Assembly: GCA_964368875.1 (NCBI GenBank)
Contig: CAYJDG010000024.1
Location: 1 to 33,142 of the forward strand
DNA length: 33,142 nt
Reading direction: 5' to 3'
DNA from: CAYJDG01 sp964368875
GTDB taxonomy: Bacteria > Pseudomonadota > Alphaproteobacteria > Micavibrionales > Micavibrionaceae
The notes beneath the pieces are model-generated. The model was not told the DNA's origin. It was given only the letters and a program-made list of their open reading frames with translations, and ran no database searches. Of this stretch, positions 7,609-15,139 are shown one piece after another. The stretch's first letter is position 1. Every line of letters starts with the position of its first letter. Made by a program: the position numbers and the translations under genes.

Positions 7609-8084
7609 TAAGCGGCCTTTTTCTGCGGCGTTACTGCCTTCAAGTTATCAATCGTCTTTAAGCAAGCTTCGGCTGCTTCTTTGCCTTTGATTTTGAAGTG
7701 ATTGAAGAAATAGGTTTTGTGTTCGTCGTGCTCATGGAAATTGATTGGAGTTAGGATAGCCGAAATGACGGGCACTTCGGTGTCGAGCATAACGCGCATG
7801 ATGCCGTCGATCACGGCGGTCGTCACGAACTCATGGCGATAGATGCCGCCATTGACGATCAGCGCGGTTGCGACGATTGCGGAATAGTTGCCGGTCTTGG
7901 CCATCAACTGGGCCTGCAGAGGGATTTCCAGTCCGCCGGGAACTTCGATAAAATCTATGTTGCTCTCGGGAAAGCCCGCCGCTTTCATTTCTTTAAGGAA
8001 GCTGTCGCGGCTCTGGTCGGTGATGTCTTTATGCCAGCAGGCCTGAATGAAGGCGATGCGGTCGGTAGCGTATGATTGTGCCAT
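7608..8084 (-). CDS. ribH: 6,7-dimethyl-8-ribityllumazine synthase, type II (RibH2-like)
   Basis: This enzyme condenses the pyrimidine intermediate with dihydroxybutanone phosphate to form the lumazine. Substrate-binding PGGLEIPLQAQ and the LIVNGGIYRHEFV segment are present. The region PINFHEHDEHKTYFFNHFK fits the type II (RibH2, decameric) class described from Brucella and rhizobia, rather than the icosahedral type I. The length of 158 aa is normal. AAGGGA lies upstream of the ATG. It is the first gene after the FMN riboswitch, so its expression should fall when FMN is plentiful. The type II call is from motif memory. Confidence 0.92.
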   Translation of the reverse strand: MAQSYATDRIAFIQACWHKDITDQSRDSFLKEMKAAGFPESNIDFIEVPGGLEIPLQAQLMAKTGNYSAIVATALIVNGGIYRHEFVTTAVIDGIMRVMLDTEVPVISAILTPINFHEHDEHKTYFFNHFKIKGKEAAEACLKTIDNLKAVTPQKKAA

Positions 8085-8140
8085 AATATATCCCTTTACT
8101 GGTTAGGCGCTAACAAGCTCAGGGCAAGCACAAAGGATCA

Positions 8141-8164
8141 TGTCCGCGCATAGGGGCGCAGACA
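8141..8164 (-). promoter_or_regulatory. Hairpin in the riboswitch-ribH leader
   Basis: On the minus-strand RNA, UGUCUGCGC and GCGCGGACA can pair over 9 bp with one U-G wobble and a 6-base loop. It lies between the FMN aptamer and the ribH ribosome site. There is no U-tract after it, so it is not a classic terminator. It may be part of the expression platform acting on translation or Rho access. Confidence 0.45.
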
Positions 8165-8173
8165 CGAGCTTCA

Positions 8174-8316
8174 GTTCTCTTTCATCCGGACTCTAACCGT
8201 CGGCTCCGGCATTTCACCGGATCTGCTGACACCTCTCTGAAACCAGAGAGGCCGCTCGCGGGCTCATGTCTTGCGACACATACCGCCGGTGGGGAATTAC
8301 ACCCCGCCCTGAGAAC
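8174..8316 (-). promoter_or_regulatory. FMN riboswitch (RFN element)
   Basis: The minus strand carries the conserved RFN landmarks in order: a leading GTTCTC P1 arm, CAGGGCGGGGTG, TTCCCCACCGGCGGTA, AGCCCGCGAGCG, GTCAGCAGATCCGGTG, GCCGGAGCCGACGGTT, AGAGTCCGGATG, and the closing GAGAAC. P1 closes 8311-8316 with 8174-8179. Two variable hairpins are visible: one with a GCAA tetraloop (TGTC-GCAA-GACA) and CCTCTCT/AGAGAGG. It lies 90 bases upstream of ribH and should switch off the rib operon when FMN binds. Confidence 0.96.
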
Positions 8317-8322
8317 AGGGCT

Positions 8323-8351
8323 AATATAGGTAAGCTGTCCCGCTGAAGCAA
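8323..8351 (-). promoter_or_regulatory. Probable promoter of the rib operon
   Basis: On the minus strand TTGCTT (8351-8346) and TATATT (8328-8323) are separated by 17 bases. The -10 matches the sigma-70 consensus at 5 of 6, the -35 only at 3 of 6. Transcription would begin near 8316, exactly at the first base of the FMN aptamer, which supports the call. Confidence 0.5.
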
Positions 8352-8398
8352 TGGATTCATTGACTTTCGGGCTGTATCAATGCAAACAGGCGCTGACC

Positions 8399-8863
8399 AT
8401 GACCGAAAGCCCTTTGAAAAAAGCGTCCAAAAGCTCCAAAAAAGCCCGCTCTACAGCGGCGCGGCTTTGTGCCGTCCAGGCGGTATATCAGGCGCTTCAG
8501 CTTAAGGTCGCTCCGGACACCCTGCTTGAGGAATATATCCAGCACCGCGTCGGCATGGAGCTGGATGGGTCAGAAATGGTTCAACCAGACGGAGTTTTGT
8601 TTACGGATTTGCTGAAAGGTGTGACCGCTCGCTGGAATGATTTGCAGCAATTGATCACCCCACGCCTGAAAAACTCGACCGTCGAGCCACTGATTACCGC
8701 GATTTTGGTATGTGGGGCTTACGAGCTTCTCACCCACCATGACCTCGATGCGCCGATCATTATTTCGGACTATTTGCATGTGACACATGGGTTTTTCGAA
8801 GGATTTGAATCAAAATTAGTAAATGGTGTCCTCGACGCCTTGGCCAAAGAGCTACGCTCTTAG
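8399..8863 (+). CDS. nusB: Transcription antitermination protein NusB
   Basis: NusB binds boxA RNA with S10 and supports rRNA antitermination. The C-terminal half has the family signature PIIISDYLHVTHGFFEG followed by ESKLVNGVLDALAKELR. The N-terminal RSTAARLCAVQAVYQAL helix is also typical. From ATG 8399 (ACAGG about 8 bases upstream) it has 154 aa with a basic Ser/Lys-rich leader. An ATG at 8351 would add 16 residues but overlaps the likely rib promoter and has a poor ribosome site. In many alphaproteobacteria nusB follows ribH on the same strand; here the rib genes run the other way. Confidence 0.93.
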   Translation: MTESPLKKASKSSKKARSTAARLCAVQAVYQALQLKVAPDTLLEEYIQHRVGMELDGSEMVQPDGVLFTDLLKGVTARWNDLQQLITPRLKNSTVEPLITAILVCGAYELLTHHDLDAPIIISDYLHVTHGFFEGFESKLVNGVLDALAKELRS

Positions 8864-9001
8864 TCTAACGCATTGATTCAAAAGGATTGCTGCAATATAG
8901 CAATACCTAAAATTTTAAGCATTTGTTACCAGATGTTAACCGCCCCCCCGCTAAAATTATAGAAGGTACAAAAAAGTTATTTGGGGTCAGGGGCTACAGT
9001 A

Positions 9002-9469
9002 ATGAAGAAATTGATCATCGCCATTGTCGCGTTAGCGTTGCTTGGCGGAGGCGGGGGTGGGGCTTACATGTTTTTCATGAAGCCAGCCAACGCGTCTGAA
9101 ACTGCCAAAGAAGAAACTGCGAAAAAAGAGGAAGTGAACAAAGATGCGACCGTAGCATTTGTTCAGATGAGTCCGCTTGTTTTGCCAATCGTCGATAAGA
9201 ACGGCGTGTCGCAGATCATCAACCTGGTGATCTCGCTTGAAGTCAAAGATGCTGAGACTGGCAAGGAAGTCGAAAGACTGCAGCCGCGTCTCAAAGATGC
9301 ATACATTCAGGATATGTACGGGGTACTGACCCGTCAGGCTGCCATGGAAGGCGGCGTGGTGCAGGTAGGGTATATCAAGAGCCGGCTGAACAAAGTCACT
9401 GCCAGAGTGATGGGCAAAGACAAGGTTCAGGATGTTCTGTTGCAGGTCGTGCAGCAACGCCCGATTTAA
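9002..9469 (+). CDS. FliL-family membrane protein
   Basis: This protein of 155 aa has a single N-terminal transmembrane helix (about residues 3-24, then a run of six glycines), a charged Lys/Glu linker, and a FliL domain (about 50-155). Typical features of that domain are VQMSPLVLPIVDKNG, INLVISLEV and a C-terminal KVQDVLLQVVQQRPI. FliL proteins sit at the flagellar motor, around stators, with a stomatin-like ring. No other flagellar gene is in the window, so it may be a true FliL away from its cluster or a non-flagellar paralogue. ATG 9002 has AGGGG about 8 bases upstream; a TTG at 8981 is less likely. A strong terminator follows. Confidence 0.8.
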   Translation: MKKLIIAIVALALLGGGGGGAYMFFMKPANASETAKEETAKKEEVNKDATVAFVQMSPLVLPIVDKNGVSQIINLVISLEVKDAETGKEVERLQPRLKDAYIQDMYGVLTRQAAMEGGVVQVGYIKSRLNKVTARVMGKDKVQDVLLQVVQQRPI

Positions 9470-9495
9470 GTTTTCATACGTAGCCCAAACTTTTC

Positions 9496-9523
9496 AAGGC
9501 CCGGAGCGATCCGGGCCTTTTTT
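9496..9523 (+). terminator. Rho-independent terminator after the FliL-family gene
   Basis: AAGGCCCGGA and TCCGGGCCTT form a perfect 10-bp stem with a GCGA loop, followed by a T-run (TTTTTT overlapping the stem end). The opposite strand has no T-tract after the stem, so it serves the plus-strand gene. Confidence 0.92.
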
Positions 9524-9536
9524 CATCTGAGCAAAT

Positions 9537-10112
9537 CTAAGTTGGGATAGGCGGCTGGCCCAGCGTTTGCGCGCCCGGAATGCGGCTGGCTTTCAGCTCT
9601 GTCTTGTGGGCTTCGATCTTGGCAGTGATTTCTGGCGTAAACGGATAATGATGCTCTTCTACATTGATGACATGGAAGTTATGCGTGTGGCCTGGGCGAT
9701 CTTCGCGGGTGTAGTTGGTCAGGGTCGCTGAAATCACGGATGGGTCTGGCGTAGCGAGCAGGGGGACTAAATCTTCATGGCTGATCCACAAAAGGACGTT
9801 GCCGCGCGTATCGCGCAGTTTGAGGTATTTGCCCGGTGTCGATGTATCTGCGCCGACGACTGGCGGCTCATCAAGATTGAGATAGGAGAGGGTTGAGTGA
9901 ATCTGCCCATAGCGTTGCATCGCTTCTGAACCCTTGGTGACGACGAGTAATACGCGCACGCCTTCATAATGTTCGCCGATGTTGCGGCGCGAAGAGGATG
10001 CCGCTTTGCCAAACTCACCCGTTGGTGTCGGCAGGGAGGCATCATTAGTGGCAGGAGAGGCAATACCTCTGGCTGATTTAGAAGGCTCTGCGCCTTCGCG
10101 GTTAGATGGCAT
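9537..10112 (-). CDS. Orphan protein, 191 aa
   Basis: I do not recognise this protein. The first about 50 residues are Ser/Ala/Pro-rich and probably disordered. A folded part follows, with YEGVRVLLVVTKGSEAMQRY, LKLRDTRGNVLLWISHEDL and a His-rich RPGHTHNFHVINVEEHHYPF. There is no signal peptide or membrane segment. The start is ATG 10112 with AGAGG upstream. A TTG at 10172 in frame is not a start, because those bases are the first half of a TTGACA promoter element. It is transcribed toward the terminator at 9496-9523, which does not fit its direction. Confidence 0.72.
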   Translation of the reverse strand: MPSNREGAEPSKSARGIASPATNDASLPTPTGEFGKAASSSRRNIGEHYEGVRVLLVVTKGSEAMQRYGQIHSTLSYLNLDEPPVVGADTSTPGKYLKLRDTRGNVLLWISHEDLVPLLATPDPSVISATLTNYTREDRPGHTHNFHVINVEEHHYPFTPEITAKIEAHKTELKASRIPGAQTLGQPPIPT

Positions 10113-10142
10113 GAACACAACCTCTGTAGAAAATTTTTCGAG

Positions 10143-10172
10143 ATCATATCCTCGGTACGAAGAATATGTCAA
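10143..10172 (-). promoter_or_regulatory. Sigma-70-type promoter of the orphan at 9537-10112
   Basis: On the minus strand TTGACA (10172-10167, 6 of 6) and TATGAT (10148-10143, 5 of 6) are 18 bases apart. Transcription would start near 10136, about 24 bases before the ATG at 10112. The spacing and quality make this one of the clearest promoters in the window. Confidence 0.72.
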
Positions 10173-10346
10173 TTAATAGCTGCAATGACATTATCACATG
10201 GCTCAAAAAAGGTGAAGACCAAGTCAGTAAAAAACCGGGACATAAAATGTCGCTAACTTGCCCCCCTACTTGTAAGTGTTTGATTTTTTGTGCACCCTTA
10301 CCCGGCTTTATTAAAAACCCATCAAAAAACGTAGGGGAATTAAGAG

Positions 10347-12458
10347 ATGATTGAAGTGTATCTGATGATCGCCTGTTGTGCGGTCCTTGCTCTGATTTAC
10401 GGGCAGGTTGCGTACCGCCAGGTTATGGCCGGATCTCCCGGCAATGCCAAGATGCAGGAAATTGCTGCGGCCATTCAGGAAGGGGCCTCGGCATATCTGG
10501 CCCGCCAATACAAGACGATCGGTTTCGTTGGTCTGTTTGTCGCCCTCGTTTTATGGATGCTCCTCGGCTGGTATGTTGCGACCGGCTTTATCATCGGCTC
10601 CGTTCTCTCGGGTCTTGCTGGCTTTATCGGCATGAACGTCTCTGTCCGTGCCAACGTCCGCGTTGCTGAAGCTGCGACCAAGGGTCGTGAGCCAGCTCTC
10701 AAGATGGCGTTCAAATCAGGCGCTATCACCGGCATGCTGGTGGTTGGTCTTGGTCTGCTCGGCGTTGCTGGCTACTATATATATCTAACCGAAGTTAAAT
10801 TGCTCGAACAGCGTCAGGTCCTTGAAGGTCTGGTTGGCTTGGGCTTCGGTGCTTCGCTGATTTCGATCTTCGCGCGTCTCGGCGGCGGTATCTTTACCAA
10901 GGGCGCCGATGTCGGTGCCGATCTGGTTGGTAAAGTCGAAGCCGGTATTCCTGAAGATGATCCACGCAACCCTGCTGTGATTGCCGATAACGTTGGTGAC
11001 AACGTTGGCGACTGCGCCGGGATGGCTGCCGATCTGTTCGAAACCTATGCGGTGACGACGGTTGCGGCGATGCTGATTGCTTACAACGTCTTTGATGAAA
11101 AAGATCTGGAAGTCATGACCATTTTGCCTCTGGTCATTGGCGCCCTTTGTATTCTGGGGTCGATTGCCGGGACGTTCTTCGTCAGCTTCACTAAATCCTG
11201 CACGACAGTCATGGGTGCTTTGTACCGTGGCTTTATCGCCAGTGCCATTTTCTCCGGCCTGCTGATTGTCATGCCAATCGTCAACTATGTTGGTCTTGAT
11301 CATGTCTATACTCTGAAAACGGGTATGGCGATTACAGGTCGCGATCTGCTCTGCTGTGCAGGCGTAGGTTTGGCTGTTACGGGCCTGCTGGTCTGGATCA
11401 CCGAGTACTACACTTCAACCGCGTTCCGTCCGGTACGTGATATTGCCAAGGCTTCGGAAACGGGCCATGGCACCAACATCATTCAGGGTCTGGCCGTTTC
11501 GATGGAATCGACCGCTCTGCCGGTGCTGGTTATCTCTGCAGGCATCTATGCCGCGTTCATGTTTGCCGGTCTCTATGGGATCGCCATTGCAGCGACGACT
11601 ATGCTGGCTTTGGCCGGGATGGTTGTGGCACTTGATGCATTCGGTCCGGTAACTGACAACGCTGGCGGGATCGCTGAAATGGCTGGTCTTCCGAAAGAAG
11701 TCCGCGTCGTCACTGACGAACTGGATGCTGTCGGTAACACCACCAAAGCCGTTACCAAAGGCTACGCCATCGGCTCTGCGGGTCTTGCTTCACTGGTTCT
11801 CTTTGCGGCTTATACCGAAGAGATCAAGCACTACCTGCCGAAGCTGCCTGACCTGACCTTCTCGCTGCAAAATCCATATGTGGTGATCGGTCTGTTCATC
11901 GGTGGTCTGCTGCCATATCTCTTCGGTGCGATGTCCATGACCGCTGTCGGTCGTGCGGCATCCAGCGTCGTGATGGAAGTGCGCCGCCAGTTCCGGGAAA
12001 TCCCCGGTATCATGCAGGGCACTGCCAAGCCTGAATACGGCGTGGCGGTTGATCTGCTGACCAAGGCTGCGATCCGTGAAATGGTTGCGCCGTCGCTGCT
12101 GCCGATTGCGGCTCCGATCGTGCTCTTCTGTGTCGTTTACAAACTGGGCGGCCTTGGCGCTGCCTTCGAATCTCTCGGCGCTCTGCTGATGGGGACGATT
12201 GTAACGGGTCTGTTCGTCGCTATCTCGATGACCTCGGGTGGTGGCGCGTGGGATAACGCGAAGAAATACATCGAAGAAGGCCATTTTGGCGGCAAGGGCT
12301 CCGAAGCCCACAAAGCTGCCGTGACTGGCGATACCGTTGGTGATCCTTACAAGGACACTGCCGGTCCTGCCGTGAACCCGCTGATCAAGATTGCCAATAT
12401 TGTGGCGATCATTCTGGTTGCCGTGGTTGCCAAGTTCCTAGGCGCTGACGCGCACTAG
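10347..12458 (+). CDS. hppA: K+-independent proton-translocating pyrophosphatase
   Basis: This integral membrane pump of 703 aa, with about 16 helices by family, hydrolyses pyrophosphate and exports H+. The catalytic loop GADVGADLVGKVEAGIPEDD, followed by NVGDNVGDCAGMAADLFETY (about residues 186-235), is intact. The C-terminal substrate site includes NAKKYIEEG and TGDTVGDPYKDTAGPAVNP. In GNTTKAVTKG, Lys467 and Thr470 mark the K+-independent subfamily, where lysine replaces the K+-binding alanine position. The ATG at 10347 follows GGGGAATTAAGAG. The gene stands alone: a 234-base divergent region lies before it and a strong terminator after it. Confidence 0.97.
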   Translation: MIEVYLMIACCAVLALIYGQVAYRQVMAGSPGNAKMQEIAAAIQEGASAYLARQYKTIGFVGLFVALVLWMLLGWYVATGFIIGSVLSGLAGFIGMNVSVRANVRVAEAATKGREPALKMAFKSGAITGMLVVGLGLLGVAGYYIYLTEVKLLEQRQVLEGLVGLGFGASLISIFARLGGGIFTKGADVGADLVGKVEAGIPEDDPRNPAVIADNVGDNVGDCAGMAADLFETYAVTTVAAMLIAYNVFDEKDLEVMTILPLVIGALCILGSIAGTFFVSFTKSCTTVMGALYRGFIASAIFSGLLIVMPIVNYVGLDHVYTLKTGMAITGRDLLCCAGVGLAVTGLLVWITEYYTSTAFRPVRDIAKASETGHGTNIIQGLAVSMESTALPVLVISAGIYAAFMFAGLYGIAIAATTMLALAGMVVALDAFGPVTDNAGGIAEMAGLPKEVRVVTDELDAVGNTTKAVTKGYAIGSAGLASLVLFAAYTEEIKHYLPKLPDLTFSLQNPYVVIGLFIGGLLPYLFGAMSMTAVGRAASSVVMEVRRQFREIPGIMQGTAKPEYGVAVDLLTKAAIREMVAPSLLPIAAPIVLFCVVYKLGGLGAAFESLGALLMGTIVTGLFVAISMTSGGGAWDNAKKYIEEGHFGGKGSEAHKAAVTGDTVGDPYKDTAGPAVNPLIKIANIVAIILVAVVAKFLGADAH

Positions 12459-12471
12459 ACTGAAATCCTTT

Positions 12472-12501
12472 AAAAGCCCCGCCTTGTGCGGGGCTTTTTT
12501 T
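12472..12501 (+). terminator. Rho-independent terminator after hppA
   Basis: GCCCCGC (12476-12482) and GCGGGGC (12488-12494) pair across a CTTGT loop; flanking AAAA pairs with the T-run TTTTTTT that follows. It isolates hppA from cysK. Confidence 0.93.
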
Positions 12502-12539
12502 ATGGGGCAGGCGTGCTAGGTTCAGGGGAGGAGACACCC

Positions 12540-13355
12540 ATGACCCAACCGGAATTTCGCGGACGCATCTATGACTCTGTGCTCGATACAATCGGCGCGA
12601 CGCCGCTGGTGCGCGTGCCGCGCATCGTAGCTGATAAAAAACTTGTCGGTGATCTCGTTCTCAAACTGGAATTCTTCAATCCGCTGGCCTCGGTCAAAGA
12701 CCGCATTGGTCTCGCCATGATCACTGCCGCCGAAGCGGATGGAAAAATAACTCCGGGTAAAACCGTCCTGATCGAGCCGACCTCCGGCAATACCGGAATT
12801 GCACTTGCGTTCGTCGCCGCATCCAAAGGCTATAAACTTATTCTCACGATGCCGGACAGTATGTCCATCGAGCGTCGCAAGATGCTCGCGCTCCTTGGGG
12901 CCGAACTCGTCCTCACGCCGAAAGAGCAGGGCATGAAGGGTGCGATCGCCAAAGCTGAGGAAATTCTCGCGGCTACGCCGCATGGGTTTATTCCCGGTCA
13001 GTTTGATAATCCCGCCAACCCGGCCATTCACCGCGCGACGACGGCAGAAGAAATCTGGAAGGATACTGACGGCAAAGCCGATATCCTGATCAGCGGNNNN
13101 NNNNNNNNNNNNNNNNNNNNNNNNNNNNNNNNNNNNNNNNNNNNNNNNNNNNNNNNNNNNNNNNNNNNNNNNNNNNNNNNNNNNNNNNNNNNNNNNGAGG
13201 GTCTGCCAATTGGCATTTCCTCCGGTGCGGCGCTTGCTGCCGGAATTCAGGTTGCGCAGAACCCGGAAAACAAGGATAAGCTCATCGTTGTAATAATCCC
13301 GTCGTTCGCTGAACGTTATCTTTCAACTGCTTTATTTGAAGGCCTCGCCGTATAA
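12540..13355 (+). CDS. cysK: Cysteine synthase A, interrupted by an assembly gap
   Basis: O-acetylserine sulfhydrylase makes cysteine from O-acetylserine and sulfide with PLP. The PLP lysine is Lys53 in ASVKDR, and TSGNTGIAL is the substrate loop. The C-terminal GISSGAALAAG is intact. A run of 100 N (13097-13196) removes the glycine-rich phosphate loop expected right after ADILISG. Relatives have about 88 residues between these flanks, so the gap should be roughly 260 bases rather than 100. The frame across the N is therefore not meaningful. The start is ATG 12540 with GGAGGAG upstream; a longer frame from 12486 would run through the hppA terminator. cysE follows 4 bases after the stop. Confidence 0.93.
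   Translation: MTQPEFRGRIYDSVLDTIGATPLVRVPRIVADKKLVGDLVLKLEFFNPLASVKDRIGLAMITAAEADGKITPGKTVLIEPTSGNTGIALAFVAASKGYKLILTMPDSMSIERRKMLALLGAELVLTPKEQGMKGAIAKAEEILAATPHGFIPGQFDNPANPAIHRATTAEEIWKDTDGKADILISXXXXXXXXXXXXXXXXXXXXXXXXXXXXXXXXXXEGLPIGISSGAALAAGIQVAQNPENKDKLIVVIIPSFAERYLSTALFEGLAV
13097..13196. other. Assembly gap of 100 N
   Basis: Exactly 100 unknown bases are present, the conventional placeholder for a scaffold gap. It lies inside cysK, and comparison with the enzyme family suggests that about 160 bases more are missing than the placeholder shows. Confidence 0.98.
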
Positions 13356-13359
13356 AATT

Positions 13360-13839
13360 ATGATGGAACTGATTAAATCGATTCAGGAGCGTGATCCCGC
13401 CAGCCCGACCTTCTGCGAAGTCATTCTTGCCTACCCCGGCTTTCATGTTCTTGGCTTCCATGCCGTTGCTTCACGTTTGTGGAAGATCGAGCTGCGGGCG
13501 CTGGGACGGTTTGTGTCGCATCTGGGCCGTTTCTTCACAGGCATCGAAATTCATCCCGGCGCAAAAATTGGCAAAAACCTATTCATTGATCACGGCATGG
13601 GCGTGGTGATCGGCGAAACGGCTGTCGTCGGCGATAATGTGCGCATGTATCAGAGCGTTACACTGGGCGGTCGTGGCGGCGAAGCTCCGGGCACCAAGCG
13701 TCATCCGACGATTGGCAATAATGTCACTATAGGGGCAGGGGCATCGATCATTGGCAATGTCCGCGTTGGCAACGGTGTGCTCGTGAAGGCCAATTCAGTG
13801 GTCAGCGCTGACGTGCCGGATGCAAATACTTCTATCTAA
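13360..13839 (+). CDS. cysE: Serine O-acetyltransferase, short form
   Basis: The enzyme acetylates serine to O-acetylserine, the substrate of CysK just upstream. The hexapeptide-repeat beta-helix runs from about residue 65: HPGAKIGKNLFIDHGMGVVI with the catalytic DHG histidine, then VRMYQSVTLGG, KRHPTIGNNVTIGAGASIIG. The N-terminal helical part is short, as in the EpsC/short CysE class. From ATG 13360 it has 159 aa and ends DVPDANTSI, before the usual VVGxPARV end. In the same frame after the stop, six further codons (APPDLV) resemble that missing end. The terminal isoleucine could still dock into CysK. cysK-cysE is a classic pathway pair. Confidence 0.92.
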   Translation: MMELIKSIQERDPASPTFCEVILAYPGFHVLGFHAVASRLWKIELRALGRFVSHLGRFFTGIEIHPGAKIGKNLFIDHGMGVVIGETAVVGDNVRMYQSVTLGGRGGEAPGTKRHPTIGNNVTIGAGASIIGNVRVGNGVLVKANSVVSADVPDANTSI

Positions 13840-13870
13840 GCCCCGCCCGACCTAGTATAGGGATGTCCTT

Positions 13871-15139
13871 ATGACCACCCCGGAAACCCTGATCATCGAC
13901 CATATTGGCGGCAAAGGTGACGGCGTTGCCCTGCGCAACGACGAGCCTGTCTTCGTGCCGTTCACCACGACTGGCGATGTTGTGTCTGCCAGCATCACGG
14001 AGACCAAAGACGCGTTTCATGGTCAGATCGAAACGCTCATTTCATCCGGTCCTGATCGTGTGGCTCCGCCATGTCCCCACTTTGGCATTTGCGGGGGCTG
14101 TCAGTTGCAGCATATTTCAACTGAGGCCTACTGTAAGTGGAAAGAGTCCTCCGTCCATCTGCAATTCGAAAAATCCGGTTTGCTGCCGCTTGAATGGCTG
14201 CCACCTGTTTTTATCGGCCCGCATACCCGCCGCCGTGTGACCTTCGCCGCCTTGAAAAAAGGCAAAGACGTCATCCTCGCGTTCAATGCGGCACGTAGCA
14301 ATGAGCTGGTTGATCTTAAAGTTTGCCTTCTTCTAACGCCTGCGCTTGAAGCTCTGCGCGATAAACTGAAGCCATATCTCAACAGCCTCTTGCCCGAAGG
14401 CAAGGTCAGCGATGTATCGCTGCAGGATATCGACGGCGCGATTGAATTAATCCTCACCGGGGATTTCGGTGATCTCCCGTTTCAGAAAATGGGCGTCATC
14501 AGTGAGATGGGTCACACCCTTGGTCTTGCGCGGATCGGCTGGCGACCAAAACCTTTCGCTGCAGCTGAACCGTTGCTCGAACTTGCGCCGACCAAAAAGA
14601 CCTTCGGTAAAATTCAGGTCGATATCCCGCCGGGCACTTTCCTTCAGCCAAGCCGTGAAGGCGAAGACGCGCTGGTCGCGGCTGTACTGGCTGGCTGCAA
14701 AGGGCTGAAGAACAAAAAAATTGCGGATCTGTTCTCAGGGTGCGGGACATTTTCCGGGCATTTGATCGCTCATGGCTCAGTTTACGCCGCCGAAAGCGAT
14801 CTCCCTGCAATTTCTGCACTCAAAAGAGTCGCCGCCAGCATTCCGCAGAAATTAAGTGTTGAAAAACGCGATCTGGCCAAAGAGCCCATGACACCGACCG
14901 AGCTTCGGGCGATTGATTGCGTTGTCTTCGATCCGCCTCGTTCAGGCGCGAAGGAGCAGGCCGAGCAGCTGGCGAAGTCGAAAACGCCGCGCGTTATAGG
15001 GGTGTCTTGCAATCCGTCGACATTCATTCGCGATGCGGGAATTCTGATGAAGGGTGGTTATACCTTCAAGTCATTGCAACTGGTCGACCAGTTTGTCTGG
15101 TCGGCGCATAGCGAAGTCGTCGGTGTGTTTGTAAAGTAA
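13871..15139 (+). CDS. TrmA/RlmD-type RNA uracil-5 methyltransferase
   Basis: This SAM-dependent enzyme methylates uridine C5 in RNA (rRNA or tRNA). An N-terminal TRAM-like domain (about 1-60) is followed by an iron-sulfur site with Cys68, Cys74, Cys77 (CPHFGICGGCQLQH) and Cys152. The C-terminal Rossmann domain has IADLFSGCGTFSGHL (SAM loop), FDPPRSGA, and the catalytic nucleophile Cys380 in GVSCNPSTF. A C-terminal HSE supplies the expected base. The length of 422 aa fits. Whether the target is a 23S rRNA site or another RNA cannot be told from sequence. Its stop abuts the stop of convergent bamE. Confidence 0.92.
   Translation: MTTPETLIIDHIGGKGDGVALRNDEPVFVPFTTTGDVVSASITETKDAFHGQIETLISSGPDRVAPPCPHFGICGGCQLQHISTEAYCKWKESSVHLQFEKSGLLPLEWLPPVFIGPHTRRRVTFAALKKGKDVILAFNAARSNELVDLKVCLLLTPALEALRDKLKPYLNSLLPEGKVSDVSLQDIDGAIELILTGDFGDLPFQKMGVISEMGHTLGLARIGWRPKPFAAAEPLLELAPTKKTFGKIQVDIPPGTFLQPSREGEDALVAAVLAGCKGLKNKKIADLFSGCGTFSGHLIAHGSVYAAESDLPAISALKRVAASIPQKLSVEKRDLAKEPMTPTELRAIDCVVFDPPRSGAKEQAEQLAKSKTPRVIGVSCNPSTFIRDAGILMKGGYTFKSLQLVDQFVWSAHSEVVGVFVK

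Noticed and set aside
12486..12539. Upstream extension of cysK
   Set aside because: It would start inside the hppA terminator hairpin; ATG 12540 has a strong GGAGGAG ribosome site.
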